Below are positions 1 through 10,408 of a stretch of DNA of 64,000 nucleotides, in pieces. Origin of the DNA: Marvania coccoides (lineage: Eukaryota > Chlorophyta > Trebouxiophyceae > Chlorellales > Chlorellaceae). The notes under the pieces were generated by a model. The model saw only the letters and a list, made by a program, of their open reading frames with translations. It ran no database searches and was not told where the DNA came from. The stretch lies in the NCBI GenBank assembly GCA_963854735.1, contig OY978097.1, positions 2,170,001-2,234,000 of the forward strand, given 5' to 3'. Every line of letters starts with the position of its first letter. Positions within the stretch are counted from its first letter, which is position 1. The position numbers were made by a program, and so were the translations under genes.

Positions 1-2
1 CG

Positions 3-644
3 AACGGCAGCGGGGCGACGAGCGCTAGGGCCCGCCTCGGCGCAGGCTTCCCCGGCCGCAACGCCATCTCCGAGCCGCACGTCAGCCCTCCGCTGATGTC
101 AACGTCGGCCCCCGTGTCTGTGCCGATGCCCACGCCTTCCAGGCCGCCCAGCGGCGTTGGCGGCGCAAATAATAATAATCACCAGCGCTCCACCTCCAGT
201 CTGCTCAGCCAACGCATCGCGGCGGCGGCGGGCAGCGGGGACGTCCGCGAAGGGCAGATGGGGGCTGCAGCGCAGCTGGGAGCCCAGCCTGGGGGGGCCA
301 ACGCCGCAATGAACGGCGTGGGCCCTGGCAGATCGTCGATAGGCAGAGCGTCCAGCACCGGCGGCAGCAGCACCCCTGACAGCCTGCGAGGGCGTAATGG
401 TGGCAGCCGGCCGCCGTCGCCGTCGGGCGGCGGCGTGGAGGGGCAGCTGCGGCGGCTGATGCAGAGCCAGGCGCTGCTCACCTCGCAAATGGAGGAACTC
501 ACGCTGCAGCTGAGCCTGGCGCAGACCAGGCAAGCGCGGGATGACAGACAACTGGGGTGGGGCAGCCCGCTGTGGTACGCTGGCACCGGCGTCGCAGGGG
601 GGGCCTTGCTAGCCGCTCTCCTATTGCATTCCGGCAAAAGCTAG
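3..644 (+). CDS. C-terminal part of a predicted tail-anchored protein, unknown function
   Basis: The frame is open from the left window edge to the stop at 644, so the true start is probably outside; the first ATG inside is at 96. The visible part is a long Ser/Gly/Pro/Asn-rich low-complexity stretch, then a short amphipathic, probably coiled-coil segment (around RLMQSQALLTSQMEEL), then a hydrophobic stretch (WYAGTGVAGGALLAALLL) four residues from the C-terminus. This is the layout of a C-tail-anchored membrane protein facing the cytosol. I do not recognise a family. GC-rich codon use matches the neighbouring genes, and AT-rich DNA begins right after the stop, which supports real coding. An upstream splice site inside the open frame cannot be excluded. 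Confidence 0.6.
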   Translation, partial: NGSGATSARARLGAGFPGRNAISEPHVSPPLMSTSAPVSVPMPTPSRPPSGVGGANNNNHQRSTSSLLSQRIAAAAGSGDVREGQMGAAAQLGAQPGGANAAMNGVGPGRSSIGRASSTGGSSTPDSLRGRNGGSRPPSPSGGGVEGQLRRLMQSQALLTSQMEELTLQLSLAQTRQARDDRQLGWGSPLWYAGTGVAGGALLAALLLHSGKS

Positions 645-1133
645 TTTCTGGGGAACGAAGAGTGGGGCCTTCCTCTTACTCTCTCTGCAGGCCTTCTTTC
701 TTCTTTCTTCTGTTGTCGTTTCGTCCTTATATCGGTCTTGATGGTACTTGACCCTGAGAGGGCTGTGCTGCGACATACTTTTTCTTACATGTGATAATTT
801 TCTCCATTTCCCTCTCTTTTTATAAAACCAATTCAGGAGTGCTGAGCTTGTGCTTTTCTTCCCTTTATTTTTATCCATTTTTTTACGCTTCAATTTTAAT
901 TTGCTGCTGCTGCCTCCGCCGCTGCATTGAATTTCTCTGCGATGCAAATGGGGGCAGTTGAACGCTTAAATAAGGTTTGACATTTCCCTTTTTTCAGATG
1001 TGATATTCCATATATTCTTCACACAATATTCTTGTTCAATGAACCCTGAACTCCTTTCTATCTTCCAATTTGTACTTAAACGAACGAATGACCCATAATA
1101 AAATAAATAGAGATTCTCTACCTAAAATTTGTT
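645..1133. other. Convergent intergenic region, no gene seen
   Basis: AT-rich and pyrimidine-rich DNA between two convergent stops. It presumably holds both 3' UTRs. AATAAA-type motifs occur around 1096-1107. No conserved reading frame was found. Confidence 0.5.
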
Positions 1134-3127
1134 CTATGGTGCTGAAGCTGTCGCGCTCTCTTTCACTGCCTTGGGTTTCTTTTCCTGTCTCTGCTTCGGC
1201 TCTGGCGTCGGCGCTGCCTCAGTCACCATGTCGCCCTCCATCCTAGAAAACACAGGGACAGGCGTGGCGGTCTCATGCCCCTCCTGCAGCGCCCCCCACT
1301 CTGTGTCTGCCTCCCATCTCAATGCATCAAATGCAGCATCGCCCATCCCCAACTGGTCGTAGATCCGCCTGCTCAGCGCTGGAGTCACGGGGGAGAGCAG
1401 CACCGCCACGATCCGCACCGCCTCCAGTACCACCACCAGCGCAGCCGCCGCCTCCGCCTTGGCAGCGTCGTCTCCTTTCTTAAACGCCGTCCACGGCGCT
1501 ACCTCCTCGAGGTACTGGTTTCCTCTGCCGCTGATGGACAGCGCCGCCTCGCAGGCATCATGGAAGCGCATGCGGGAGTACCCCGTGGCCACGACAGGCA
1601 CCCTCTCTGCCGCAATCGCCCGCAGAGGATGGTCAGCTGCGGCCGCCGCTGCCGCCGCCACCGGCAGCCGCCCCTCGCAGTTCTTCTTCAGAAGGTTCAG
1701 CGTGCGGTTTAGCAGGTTGCCCAAGTCGTTGGCCAGGTTGGCGTTGACGATATTGCGGAACCGCTCCTCTGAGAAATCGCCGTCTTGGCCAAATGCCACT
1801 TCCCGCATGAAATAGTAGCGAACAGCGTCGGGGCCATACGCTTCCACCAGCGCCACCGGGTCCAGCACATTTCCCAGGCTCTTCCCCATCTTCAGCCCGT
1901 CTTTTGTGAGGAATCCGTGGCCGAACACGCGATCGGGCACTGGCAGCCCCGCCGCCATCAGCATTGCCGGCCAGTACACTGCATGGAACCGCAGAATGTC
2001 CTTGCCGATGACATGCACGCTGGCGGGCCACCCCCTGCGCGCCAGTTCTTGCGGGTCTGCTGCGCCTGCTGCGTCCCCGGTGGCATCTTCTGGGTAAAGC
2101 CCCGACAAGTAGCCCAGCAGCGCGTCAAACCACACGTATACGGTCTGCGCAGGGTCCCGAGGGATGGGGATGCCCCATGCTACGGCAGCGCGCGAGATGG
2201 AAAAGTCCCGCAGCCCCTCCTTTACCCACCCCAGCACCTCATTTTTTCGGGCCTCGGGCGACACAAATTCCGGGCGCTCCTCGAACAGCGCCTCCACCTG
2301 CTGCTGGTACTTGGACAGCGCAAAGAAGTAGTTTTCTTCCGCGCGCTGGTTGCATGGCTTGCGGTGTATTGGGCAGTTTTTGTCTGTGTCCATGTCGGCC
2401 TCATCTTTGTACTCCTCGCAGTCAACGCAGTACCACCCTTGGTACTGCGCTTTGTAGATGTCGCCACGCACCCACACACGCTCCAGCACTGTGCGCACCA
2501 GGGCCTCGTGCTTGGGGTCGGTGGTGCGAATGAAGGAGTCGTAGGAAATGTCGAGCTGAGAGAAGAGAGGAGGACGAGAGGTCAGTTATTAGCCATACCA
2601 ATAAAATTTAAATTTAAACATGCAAATGGATTGGATATGAACTAGAACATTTATAGCATGTAAATAATAATGAAAAAAAAATGCATTTTGCCGAGACCAC
2701 TCACCGCCTGCCAGAGCTGCTTGTACGCTGCCACGATATCGTCGCAGTGCTCCTGGGGGCCCATGCCGCGTGCTGCCGCGGCCAGCGCAATCTTCTCGCC
2801 GTGCTCGTCTGTGCCAGTGATGAAAGTGGTTTGGCGGCCCTGCAGGCGGTGAAACCGTGCCAGAGCGTCAGCAGCGATGGTGGGATATGCGCTGCCCATG
2901 TGGGGGGCTGCGTTAACGTAGTACAAAGGGGTTGTGACTGTGAAGTGGTTGCTGTCGCTGCCGTTGTGGGCGGAACAGGCTCTAGGAGCGGCGGTGAAGG
3001 GCCTGGCAGAGCGGAGGTGATGATGACGCCTGGCTGGCGCCGCAGCCAGGGAAATGCACGACCGCAGCCTGCTCAGACAGCGCAGAGAAGTCAGCCCGTG
3101 CATTGTCTCTGGGCGGAGAGCCGACAT
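1134..3127 (-). CDS. MetRS: Methionyl-tRNA synthetase, organellar type
   Basis: Charges tRNA-Met with methionine, here probably in plastid and/or mitochondrion. Two exons, 3127-2705 and 2555-1134, joined in phase 0 by a 149-nt GT-AG intron, give 614 residues, the usual size for plant organellar MetRS. The first ~55 residues are Arg/Ser/Ala-rich and resemble a transit peptide. The class I signature is HMGS within TTPLYYVNAAPHMGS. CVDC and CPIH form the zinc-knuckle region. The second signature is KMGKS in LTKDGLKMGKSLGN, a variant of KMSKS. The anticodon-binding helical domain follows, and there is no C-terminal EMAP-like domain. The end is Lys/Glu/Pro-rich. The start is the first ATG ahead of the presequence. 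Organelle targeting is inferred; the enzyme call is firm. Confidence 0.93.
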
Positions 3128-3634
3128 TGCCTTTTAAGCTATAAAAAAATGTGTGTGGTTGATGGGCGAAAGCGTCTCTTTGTCGCGAGGCGATCTCTAG
3201 CCTCGCCAACCGATCTATCGCAGTCTTACTGTAATTTTAATCAATTAATAATGAAAATGTACCCATGATGAATGAAAGAATTTGCCTTCAAAAAATGAGT
3301 GCAGGATTCTGCCGTCGATTTAATTCTTTTTAGCATGGTCTGCTTTTTTAAATGGTTTACCCAAGTTATCATCGCACGCCTGCTAATGTAGTATGGTCTC
3401 GCATTTTAGAAGCAGATCACTTTGAGATTTTACATTTCCTCGCTCTTGTTCTCTCGCCCAGTAATCCATCCGCAATACCTTTTTGAAATCTAGAACTTTT
3501 TTTTTCAGTCTTGCTTCCCAGCCAGAGCCTCTCCTTCTTCAATTTTCTTCTCCCTCTGCGGCACCCGCCCAGGAGACGCAGTCTGTTGGGCCCGGTTGTT
3601 GAATATACATTTTCTAACTGCGTAATAACACGCT
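3128..3634. other. Intergenic region, no gene seen
   Basis: AT-rich spacer between the start of the synthetase gene and the stop of the next minus-strand gene. It should contain the promoter of the former and the 3' UTR of the latter. No coding or RNA signal was recognised. Confidence 0.5.
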
Positions 3635-5575
3635 TCACTGGACAGCGCCCATGACGGCCTCCACCAGGTCATCCCGCACCGTGAAAGCGCCGCCTGTGGC
3701 CACCACAAAAGCACACCACGCCCCACAGCCATCCCTCTCCTGCGCTCTGTCGAGCTTCTTGACCTTGATCTGCAGCACCATCCCGTCGTCACGCAGTGAT
3801 CCTGCCGTCACCCACAGCGCTGGCGGCAATTCCGACGTGTCCCTACGAAAGAAACGCAGCCAAGCATGATTTATTTTGTAATAAAAACATGCAAAGATTG
3901 ATTGTATATTGTGCGCACTATCAAGTTTTCGTGTAATTACCTGGTGGGTGGACTAGGCAGCGCAATCAGGGTCTCGCAAATTTTGTCTCCGACGGTGACC
4001 ACTAGCTTTCCATCCCGCGGCAAAGCTTTGGCCCCTGACCCTCGCACGACCTCCATGCGGTACCTGCTCCCCGAAACCTCGCGGCGCGGCGACAAGTAGC
4101 CCCCATCTTCCCCTTCCTCGTCTTCTTCGTCCGTTGTTTGCACCCTAACTTGTTCAGGCACTACGCCTGCTTTGAGGCGGAAGCGGTACGCCGCATGCCA
4201 CGCCCAGCGCCCTCCTCCCACGTCATAGTAGGCTTCAACATTCACAACAGGGGCTGCCGCCTGCTCGGAGGCCGCCTGCTGGGCTTCGCCGCCGATGCCC
4301 ATGTCGCACAAAAAGTCGGCGACGTCTAGGTACTGCTTGGCTTGGGCCTCGCTGGCGGAAGAGGAGCACATTCCGCTCTCCATAAACTCTTCCGCCACCG
4401 CCTTCCAGTCGGTGCCGTCCACTAAGGCAGCACGAAGCTTTGGGGGCTGATCAATGACGACCTTGGCTTCAGAGCCAGTGGTAGGACGCTGCCACTCGGA
4501 GGCTGCCCCCATGGACAGTGCCTCAAGGAAGCGTAGGAGGGGTTGCAGGATGGGCAGCTGGTCGAGACGAGCAGGAGTCAGCCGTGGCCGCAACTGCAGC
4601 AGGGACTCAACGAGCCTGTCGTCGGTCAAATCCTGCTTTGCCAGGGCGGCGGGGTCTAACGTCAGGTTGCACAGCAGCAGCCAGGTCTGGGCTTCTGTGG
4701 TCCCGATCTGGTGAATCTCAGCCTTGACCCAGGCGCCTCCCTCCCATCGCAGCAGCTCCCCTTTGGCGCCCCGACGTTCCCACGGCATGCGCAGCAGCAG
4801 GAGGACCAGCGTCGCCACCACGCCGTGGGTACCAGAGATTCGGTGCAGCACGCCCAGCGACAGATGCGCTGCGTGGTCTGTCAGGTGGCGTAAAATAGCG
4901 ACTGCTGCCAAACTTGCCGTGAACCCAGCTGTCGCCTCCCACTCCACAATCTCTTCGCTCGCCGACTGCGCCATGATCTCTTGCGCTGATTTTTCTGGAG
5001 CCTTGGCGAAGGCGGCGCCTTGGGCGCTGAGGAAAGCCACCTTGCGGGCGCACCAATCGCAGAGCTCCAGCGCGGCCTCCTCAGAAAGCGAAACAGCTGC
5101 ATCTGCATGGTGAAGGACGGTTTCAAGAAGAGCTGCCGCAGTGGCTTCGTGATGCACCAAAGCGTACGCAATCACTGGGTTGGCGCTGTCGGCAATGTGC
5201 TGGCGTAACAGCGGCAGCGCGCGCTGAGTCCACGCTTCGGTGACCAGGAGATCTGCGACAATGAGAGACATTTTATCGTGCTCCACGATCGCTTCTTTGA
5301 CGAATTCGTGGCGCTGGCAGCACGCATCTGCTTGGGATTGCACGCTGAGAGCCTCCAGAGCATGGTGCTGCTCCAGCCAGGCAGGGGAGTCCACGTCCTG
5401 GGGGACGAAAGCTCGCAACTGATATACCATGTGAGACGCCTCGGGCGCGCTGAGGAAGCTCTGCGCGACAGAGAACATTTTAATTTAATTGGTTGCATTT
5501 GTATCACAAGCAGATTAAGATTGAGGAGCTTACCTTGCCGGCAGTATCCCCATACAGTTTATTCACATGTACCAT
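3635..5575 (-). CDS. ZMYND10: ZMYND10-like axonemal dynein preassembly factor lacking the MYND zinc finger
   Basis: ZMYND10 acts in the cytoplasm with chaperones to assemble axonemal dynein arms. Proposed exons are 5575-5534, 5460-3941 and 3842-3635 (589 residues). The first 14-codon exon is inferred from a clean donor (AAG|gtaagc) and acceptor (gcgcag); the alternative is an ATG at 5478 just inside that intron. The body follows remembered human ZMYND10 closely: QLRAFVP..., AYALVHHEATAAALLETV, ELCDWCARKVAFL, ILRHLTDHAAHLSLG, MPWERR, DQLPILQPLLRFLEAL. After this armadillo-like body the protein diverges. The Cys/His pattern of the MYND finger is absent and is replaced by ~150 residues of acidic linker and probable beta structure ending at FTVRDDLVEAVMGAVQ. 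Family assignment is firm for the body; the nature of the C-terminal domain is open. Confidence 0.85.
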
Positions 5576-6019
5576 GATTTTAGTTGTTTTCAATCAGGCA
5601 AACTGCAGCTATTCGCGCTGTTGCTCTCAAAGCTGGTCAACAAAGAATATTTTATTTTTCTTTCGACGACCTTAAGGAAGCTTGGTGCTTTTTAAAACAA
5701 GACGAATGCAATTGCATGAATATCAATTAAAACGGATAAGTTTTTTTTCTTGCTGTGTGCAGAGCGCAGGGCAGTTCAGCTCGTCGTCCAATTTGATTTG
5801 CATCTTTATTCCATAAAAATGAATGTATAAACTCAAGCTGCTGCAATAATTGTGACCAGATGAGCGTCTAAAATGAATAGGAATGCAAATGACCAGATAA
5901 ACAACCAACAGGTAAGATTTTTTTGGGGGGGGTAATTCTTCACTTCCCAGCGACTCTCTCGGCTGGTTTTCCGCGGTACGCCCCGTTCATGTGCTAACAG
6001 AAGTGTAAACCTTCCGCCG
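5576..6019. other. Divergent intergenic region (probable bidirectional promoter)
   Basis: 444 nt of AT-rich DNA between two genes transcribed away from each other. A G-run (ggggggg) lies near 5926-5932. No clear TATA element or gene was seen. Confidence 0.45.
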
Positions 6020-7806
6020 ATGCAGATGAACGGACAGTACGGCGCAGTTGGTCAACCTCCCCCGCCGCCTAACGCTCCCCCGCCTGGCATGATGGCCCAT
6101 CCTTTCGTTCCTCAGCAGCAGCAGCAGGGAGCTGGGTGGGGGGGGCAGCCCTCGGTGTCGCTGCAGCAGCACCACTGGCAGCCTGCTGGCCCTGTTTTCT
6201 ACCCTGGCCCGGGCGGAATGGGCGGCCACTACGCCATGCCTGCTATGCAGCAGCAGCCCATGATGATGATGCAGCCAGCGCACTTTGGAATGGGGCAGAT
6301 GGGATACGGCGGGGCTGGAGGGATGATGATGAACCCCATGTGGCAGCAGCAGCAACAGCAGCAACAATTTCATCAGCAACATCAACATCAAATGCAGCAG
6401 CGGGCAAGGCAAGGAGCAGCAGCAGCAGTGCCAGGGGATGGGCGGCCGACGCTGGCGCTGCCCCCAGCGAAGCGGCAGCGCAAGAAAGACGTGGTGCCGC
6501 CATTGGAGAAGGTCACGGAGGAGCCCACAGTGCGGGAGCCGGCGAGCGAAGCTGAGCGGCAGGAAGTTGTGGCGTGGCAGGCGGAGCGCAAGCGGAACTG
6601 GCCCAGCGCCGCCAACCTGGAGAAGAAGGAGCAGGAGGCGGCGGCGCGGCGGGAGCGAGGGGAGCTTGACCCTGACGACAGCAGGCAGGCTCGGCTGCGA
6701 GACATTTTGTGCCGCCAGCGGGACATGGGGCTCAGCAAGAAAGCAGGAACAGAGGATCTGCTGATGGAGATGAGCAAAGGGGGCGGCGGACGGGGTGGGA
6801 GAGACGGAGGCAGGGGAGGGCGAGGCGGCGGGCAGAGGGGAAGAGGAAGGGGCGGCAGGTTTGGCAGCAGTGGCGGCGGCAGAGGAGGCAGGGGGCAGTT
6901 CGTAGGGCCTAGCAGCGGCCTGCAGGCGTTTTTGGAGGCGGGAGACGCTCCGCAAGTGGACCCAGGGCTGGAGAGGTGGCGGCAGCGGCAGGGAGAAGAA
7001 CAGCAGGAGGAAGGAAACGGCGGGGTGCCTCCACCAGCGTTTACTGCTACGCCAAAGAAAGAGGACACAGAGGCCGCGGTTCCGGAGGGGATTGGCGCAT
7101 TGCTAGGGTATGACAGCGACGCGGAGGAGGTCAAACGCCAGGGAAATGCTGTTTTGGTTGCACCAGCAGCAGCGGAGCCTGCACCGGCCATCGCAGAAGC
7201 AGCAGCAAAAGAGCCGGCAGGGCCACAATCCGCAGAGGGAGGTCGTGGACGGGGTAGAGGAGATCGCGGGCGGCGTGGGCGCGGCACAGGAGAGCAGCGC
7301 GGCAGAGGGCGGGGCCAGCACCAGCAGCGGCAGCCATACCATGCGCCGGTCCGGCCGCAGGAGGCGTCCCTCCTCGAGAAGCTGCTGGCTGCGGATATTC
7401 GGCAGGACATGTCGTACCTCCTGCAGGCTTTCCGGTTCTTTGTGAATAATAATTTCTTCGAGGGCTACGCTCCTGGCGCAGGCCAGCTGCAGTTCCCAGC
7501 AGGGAGCACTGCTGCTCCTCCACCGCCACCGCAGCCCATAAGCGTGCAGGATATTCTAGGTACGCTTTTTTATATTTCATTCTGTGATTTTGTGCATGTT
7601 TTCCTGATCTTTCTTCTGCTGATTTTGCTAATTTTGCAGCTCGCCGTGAGGGCGTGGACGTGCCGGATTCCGACGAAGAGCTGCTTGATGAGGGGGAATT
7701 TGGAGTTGCAGAAGAGGGCAGCAGCAGCAGTGGTAGCGAGGAGAGCAGTGGGGAGGATGAGGAAGACAATGCAAGCGACTTTGTTCCTCTTTCTCAACAA
7801 ACTTAA
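6020..7806 (+). CDS. NUFIP1: NUFIP1-like box C/D snoRNP assembly factor
   Basis: NUFIP1 (yeast Rsa1) links box C/D snoRNP core proteins to the R2TP chaperone in the nucleus. Exons 6020-7559 and 7640-7806 give 568 residues; the 80-nt GT-AG intron has no in-frame stop, so a naive reading runs through it into the wrong frame. The N-terminus is Gln/Met/Gly/Pro-rich with poly-Q. A basic AKRQRKK stretch may be a nuclear signal. The diagnostic NUFIP block is VAWQAERKRNWPSAANLEKK, matching the family pattern W-x-ERRKNYPT-x-AN. RGG-rich stretches follow. A second conserved block, LLEKLLAADIRQDMSYLLQA followed by FRFFV, matches the C-terminus of plant NUFIP proteins. The second exon encodes an acidic Ser/Glu tail. 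No C2H2 finger is visible. Confidence 0.85.
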
Positions 7807-7905
7807 ATCCTATTAGAAACGAATGCAAACTTGACATCCAAACACACATCTAATGCATCATGACGTAATAGAAGAAGAAAACTCAACAAATTATCGAAAT
7901 TCAGT
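7807..7905. other. 99-nt spacer between convergent stop codons
   Basis: Only 99 nt separate the stops of the NUFIP1-like and SAS-4-like genes, so their 3' UTRs very probably overlap as antisense RNA. No separate element was seen. Confidence 0.5.
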
Positions 7906-9689
7906 TCATTTTTGCTTGGTATTCTCGTTGAACGGAGTTGGCCGCGGTCGCAGCATCTCCTGCCGCAGGCTTGCCGGCGGGACGGGCAGCTCAGTGCCAT
8001 CGGGCAGCGTCCGCACGGCGCCCATGCCTGCCGGCAGCAGAGTCTCGCGGCCTCCACCTGCAGGCAGGTGTGCCTCTACCTGGCCGCTGGCAAAATGAAA
8101 GCAGTCGACGCCCGAGGGGTGGCTGACCTGCCAAGTGTCCACAGCCTGGTAGTAGTACTCCACGATGCCTGCGAAAGTCAACAGCAGACAATTATTTTTG
8201 CGTATTGAAGCGGTGAAAAAAATGGCAGCTCAGCTCCTTGAAAAAACTCACCAGAAGGCCACTCTTGCTTTTTATCGCCGTTGGTGTACGTGGTGAGCGC
8301 GTGCCCGTTCCGCCAATGGCGGCGCTCAGTGCCGTTTGCGAAGTGGATGACCTCATCCAGGAGCGCAGGCTCCCAGGCTGCAGTGAGAGTGTTACTGGCA
8401 GGGAAGAATGCAGCGTCTGCAGGTCTTCCAGGACTGGAGCGGGCCTCTCCGGAAGCGGTTTGAATCGACAGACACGATCTCTCGCTGCTGCCAGGGTCTG
8501 AAGCAGCAGATGCACCGCACTCAACACCGGTGGCCGCTGCTGCTGCCGACTCCTCCGCAGCCTGACCTGCTCCTGCCAGGCGCTTCGCAGCCTTCAGCCG
8601 CCGCAACTCTTCCCATGCCTCCATCCTTTGGGTCTCAGCCTCCCGCGCAGCTTCGTCCAGCTCCTTGGTCTCTTTCTCCAGCTGAGCAATTCGGGCTCGC
8701 AGGCGGGCAGCTTCGACGCGGCGGCGGCCCTCTGCCAATCCCGACTCGCGCCGCTCAGCATCGAGCTCCGCACGTAACGCGTCGACCTTGGCCCTGCTCT
8801 GCGAATCGCCTTTGGTCTGGACACGCTGCTTGGCGTTCTCCGCCAGCAGGTCCCGCTCCTTCTTGCGCGCCGCCTCGGTCGCCGCCTCCTTCAGCTGGAC
8901 CATAGTTTCAGCCTATAAAAATAGCGTATAGATAATTCATTATCACGTTTTACCCAAAAGGGTAAGCACCTAATTACTCTGCAAACCAACCTTTTGAGCT
9001 TCGAACTCCTGGTGCTCTTTGGCCACCTTGGCCACCTCAGCCTCCAGACGGCGACGCAGCTGCGCCGCCGTGGCCCGCTCCTTTTTGGCTCCAACCTCCG
9101 CCGCTTCCAGCTTCTGCCGCGCCTCAAGGCAGCAGGCGCAATTTTCGCAGTCGTGGGGCGGCGGCGGCGCTGCCTGGGCCTTGGATGCCTTTCCTCTGCG
9201 CCCGCTGCGGCTTGCCACCATTTTCATTCGTGTGGAGCTCAGCAAAGAAGCAGGAGGGCCTGGGGGGCGCCACTGCTGCCGGGAGGGAGAGCTCAAACCG
9301 CCGCCCCTTTGCTCAAAGCCGTCGTCCCTGTGCTGCTGCTGCGCAGCCGAGTAGTGCGTTATGGTGGCGGACCTATCCTGATCAGCGGTTGACTGCGCAT
9401 CCAGAGGCTCAGAGGTTCCGTTGAGAAGGGCCTCGTGGCTGTGCCACATGCCCACGCTGGCAGGTCTCTTCCCTACAGGCAGCTGCTGCTGGCTGGAACC
9501 CTCCGGCGCGTCGTCGCTGGCTTGGAAGAGCCGCCTAGCCGTTTGAACCGCCGAGAAGTCTACAATGTGGCCTCCTTTGGGCACGTACCGCCGCCCGCTG
9601 TTGATTGCCGAGACGCGCCTTTCCCAGCCTGTGCCGCGCAGGTAGGGCCGGCTGTTGGTGATTTTGTCGGCGTAATCGTGCTGCTCCAT
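7906..9689 (-). CDS. SAS4: SAS-4/CPAP-like protein with C-terminal TCP10 (G-box) domain
   Basis: Proteins with this domain act in centriole and basal-body assembly (CPAP/CENPJ/SAS-4). Exons 9689-8991, 8912-8252 and 8168-7906 give 540 residues. The N-terminal third is basic and disordered (YLRGTGWERRVSAINSG). A Cys-rich CENCACC precedes a long coiled coil (Glu/Ala/Arg-rich, about residues 195-330). The C-terminus has the repeating beta-strand pattern of the TCP10 domain: HFANGTERRHWRNG, TYTNGDKKQEWPSG, VEYYYQAVDTWQVSHPSG, FHFASGQVEAHLPAG, RTLPDG. The last junction was chosen because it restores this repeat. The first intron has a weak GTTGGT donor. The protein is shorter than animal CPAP, so it could be another TCP10-domain basal-body protein. 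Confidence 0.8.
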
Positions 9690-10408
9690 TTTTAGATTAG
9701 ATTGGAGCCTCTTAGTAGCAAGTTGTGGTCAAATGATACTTTTAAAGGGAGGAGCGGCGGTTGAGCAGCACTGATGCCAACCGACGGCAACACGTAGCTC
9801 GCTCAAACTGACAATCATCTGCTATGAAACTGGGTTGCCTGGGGGCTGCAGGTTTGGGGGCGAAATAGCAGGAGTTCTGACGGTCAACCTGATTTTTACC
9901 TTGACCATGCCAGAAAAAAATTCGAATTTGAAAAGAAAGTCTCCAAAAATTTCATATAGAAAAAACGAAAAATACGTTTATCCTTATTGCATTTGTGCGG
10001 AAGCAGTTGGGCTTGTATCCCGGTATAATTATTTTTTGTATGCCCGCCTCCCTGGCGAGGAATACTGACTCGAGGATATTGTTGGTGAACGGCACCAAAC
10101 GCAGATTAAACGCGAGGGAAGAACAAAGGCAGCGACAGGCCAAGTGAGTATGGAGGAATGGGCGTGCGAAGCACGTAGAATTGATCGCTGCCCCAAATTG
10201 CGGCTTCCCTTTTTTTAAACGCGGTTCATTTCAATTTTCGAGCGTCGATCATTTATTGCCGCGACCTCCTTTTTGAAAGCCAGTCTTCGGATGGCATGAT
10301 GAGAGTACTCAACATGCAACTGACCGAAGATCGCCCCCATTTGACCTCCCCCACTGCAGGTGTTTCGCTCCCCCTTCTCGCCTCTGGCTTTAAACTCGTG
10401 TTTGGGCG
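9690..10408. other. Divergent intergenic region between basal-body and kinesin genes
   Basis: 719 nt separating two divergently transcribed genes, both with microtubule-related products. A possible 5' UTR of the plus-strand gene occupies the right part. No gene or RNA was recognised. Confidence 0.45.

Noticed and set aside
6388..7410. Long minus-strand open frame opposite the NUFIP1-like gene
   Set aside because: Low-complexity Pro/Ser/Arg translation of the antisense of RGG-coding DNA; the plus strand carries a recognisable family.
7560..7639. Reading straight through to a C-terminus ending in FLFLNKLKSY in the NUFIP1-like gene
   Set aside because: The 80-nt stretch has GT and AG ends and is T-rich; splicing gives an acidic tail typical of the family instead of a hydrophobic intron translation.
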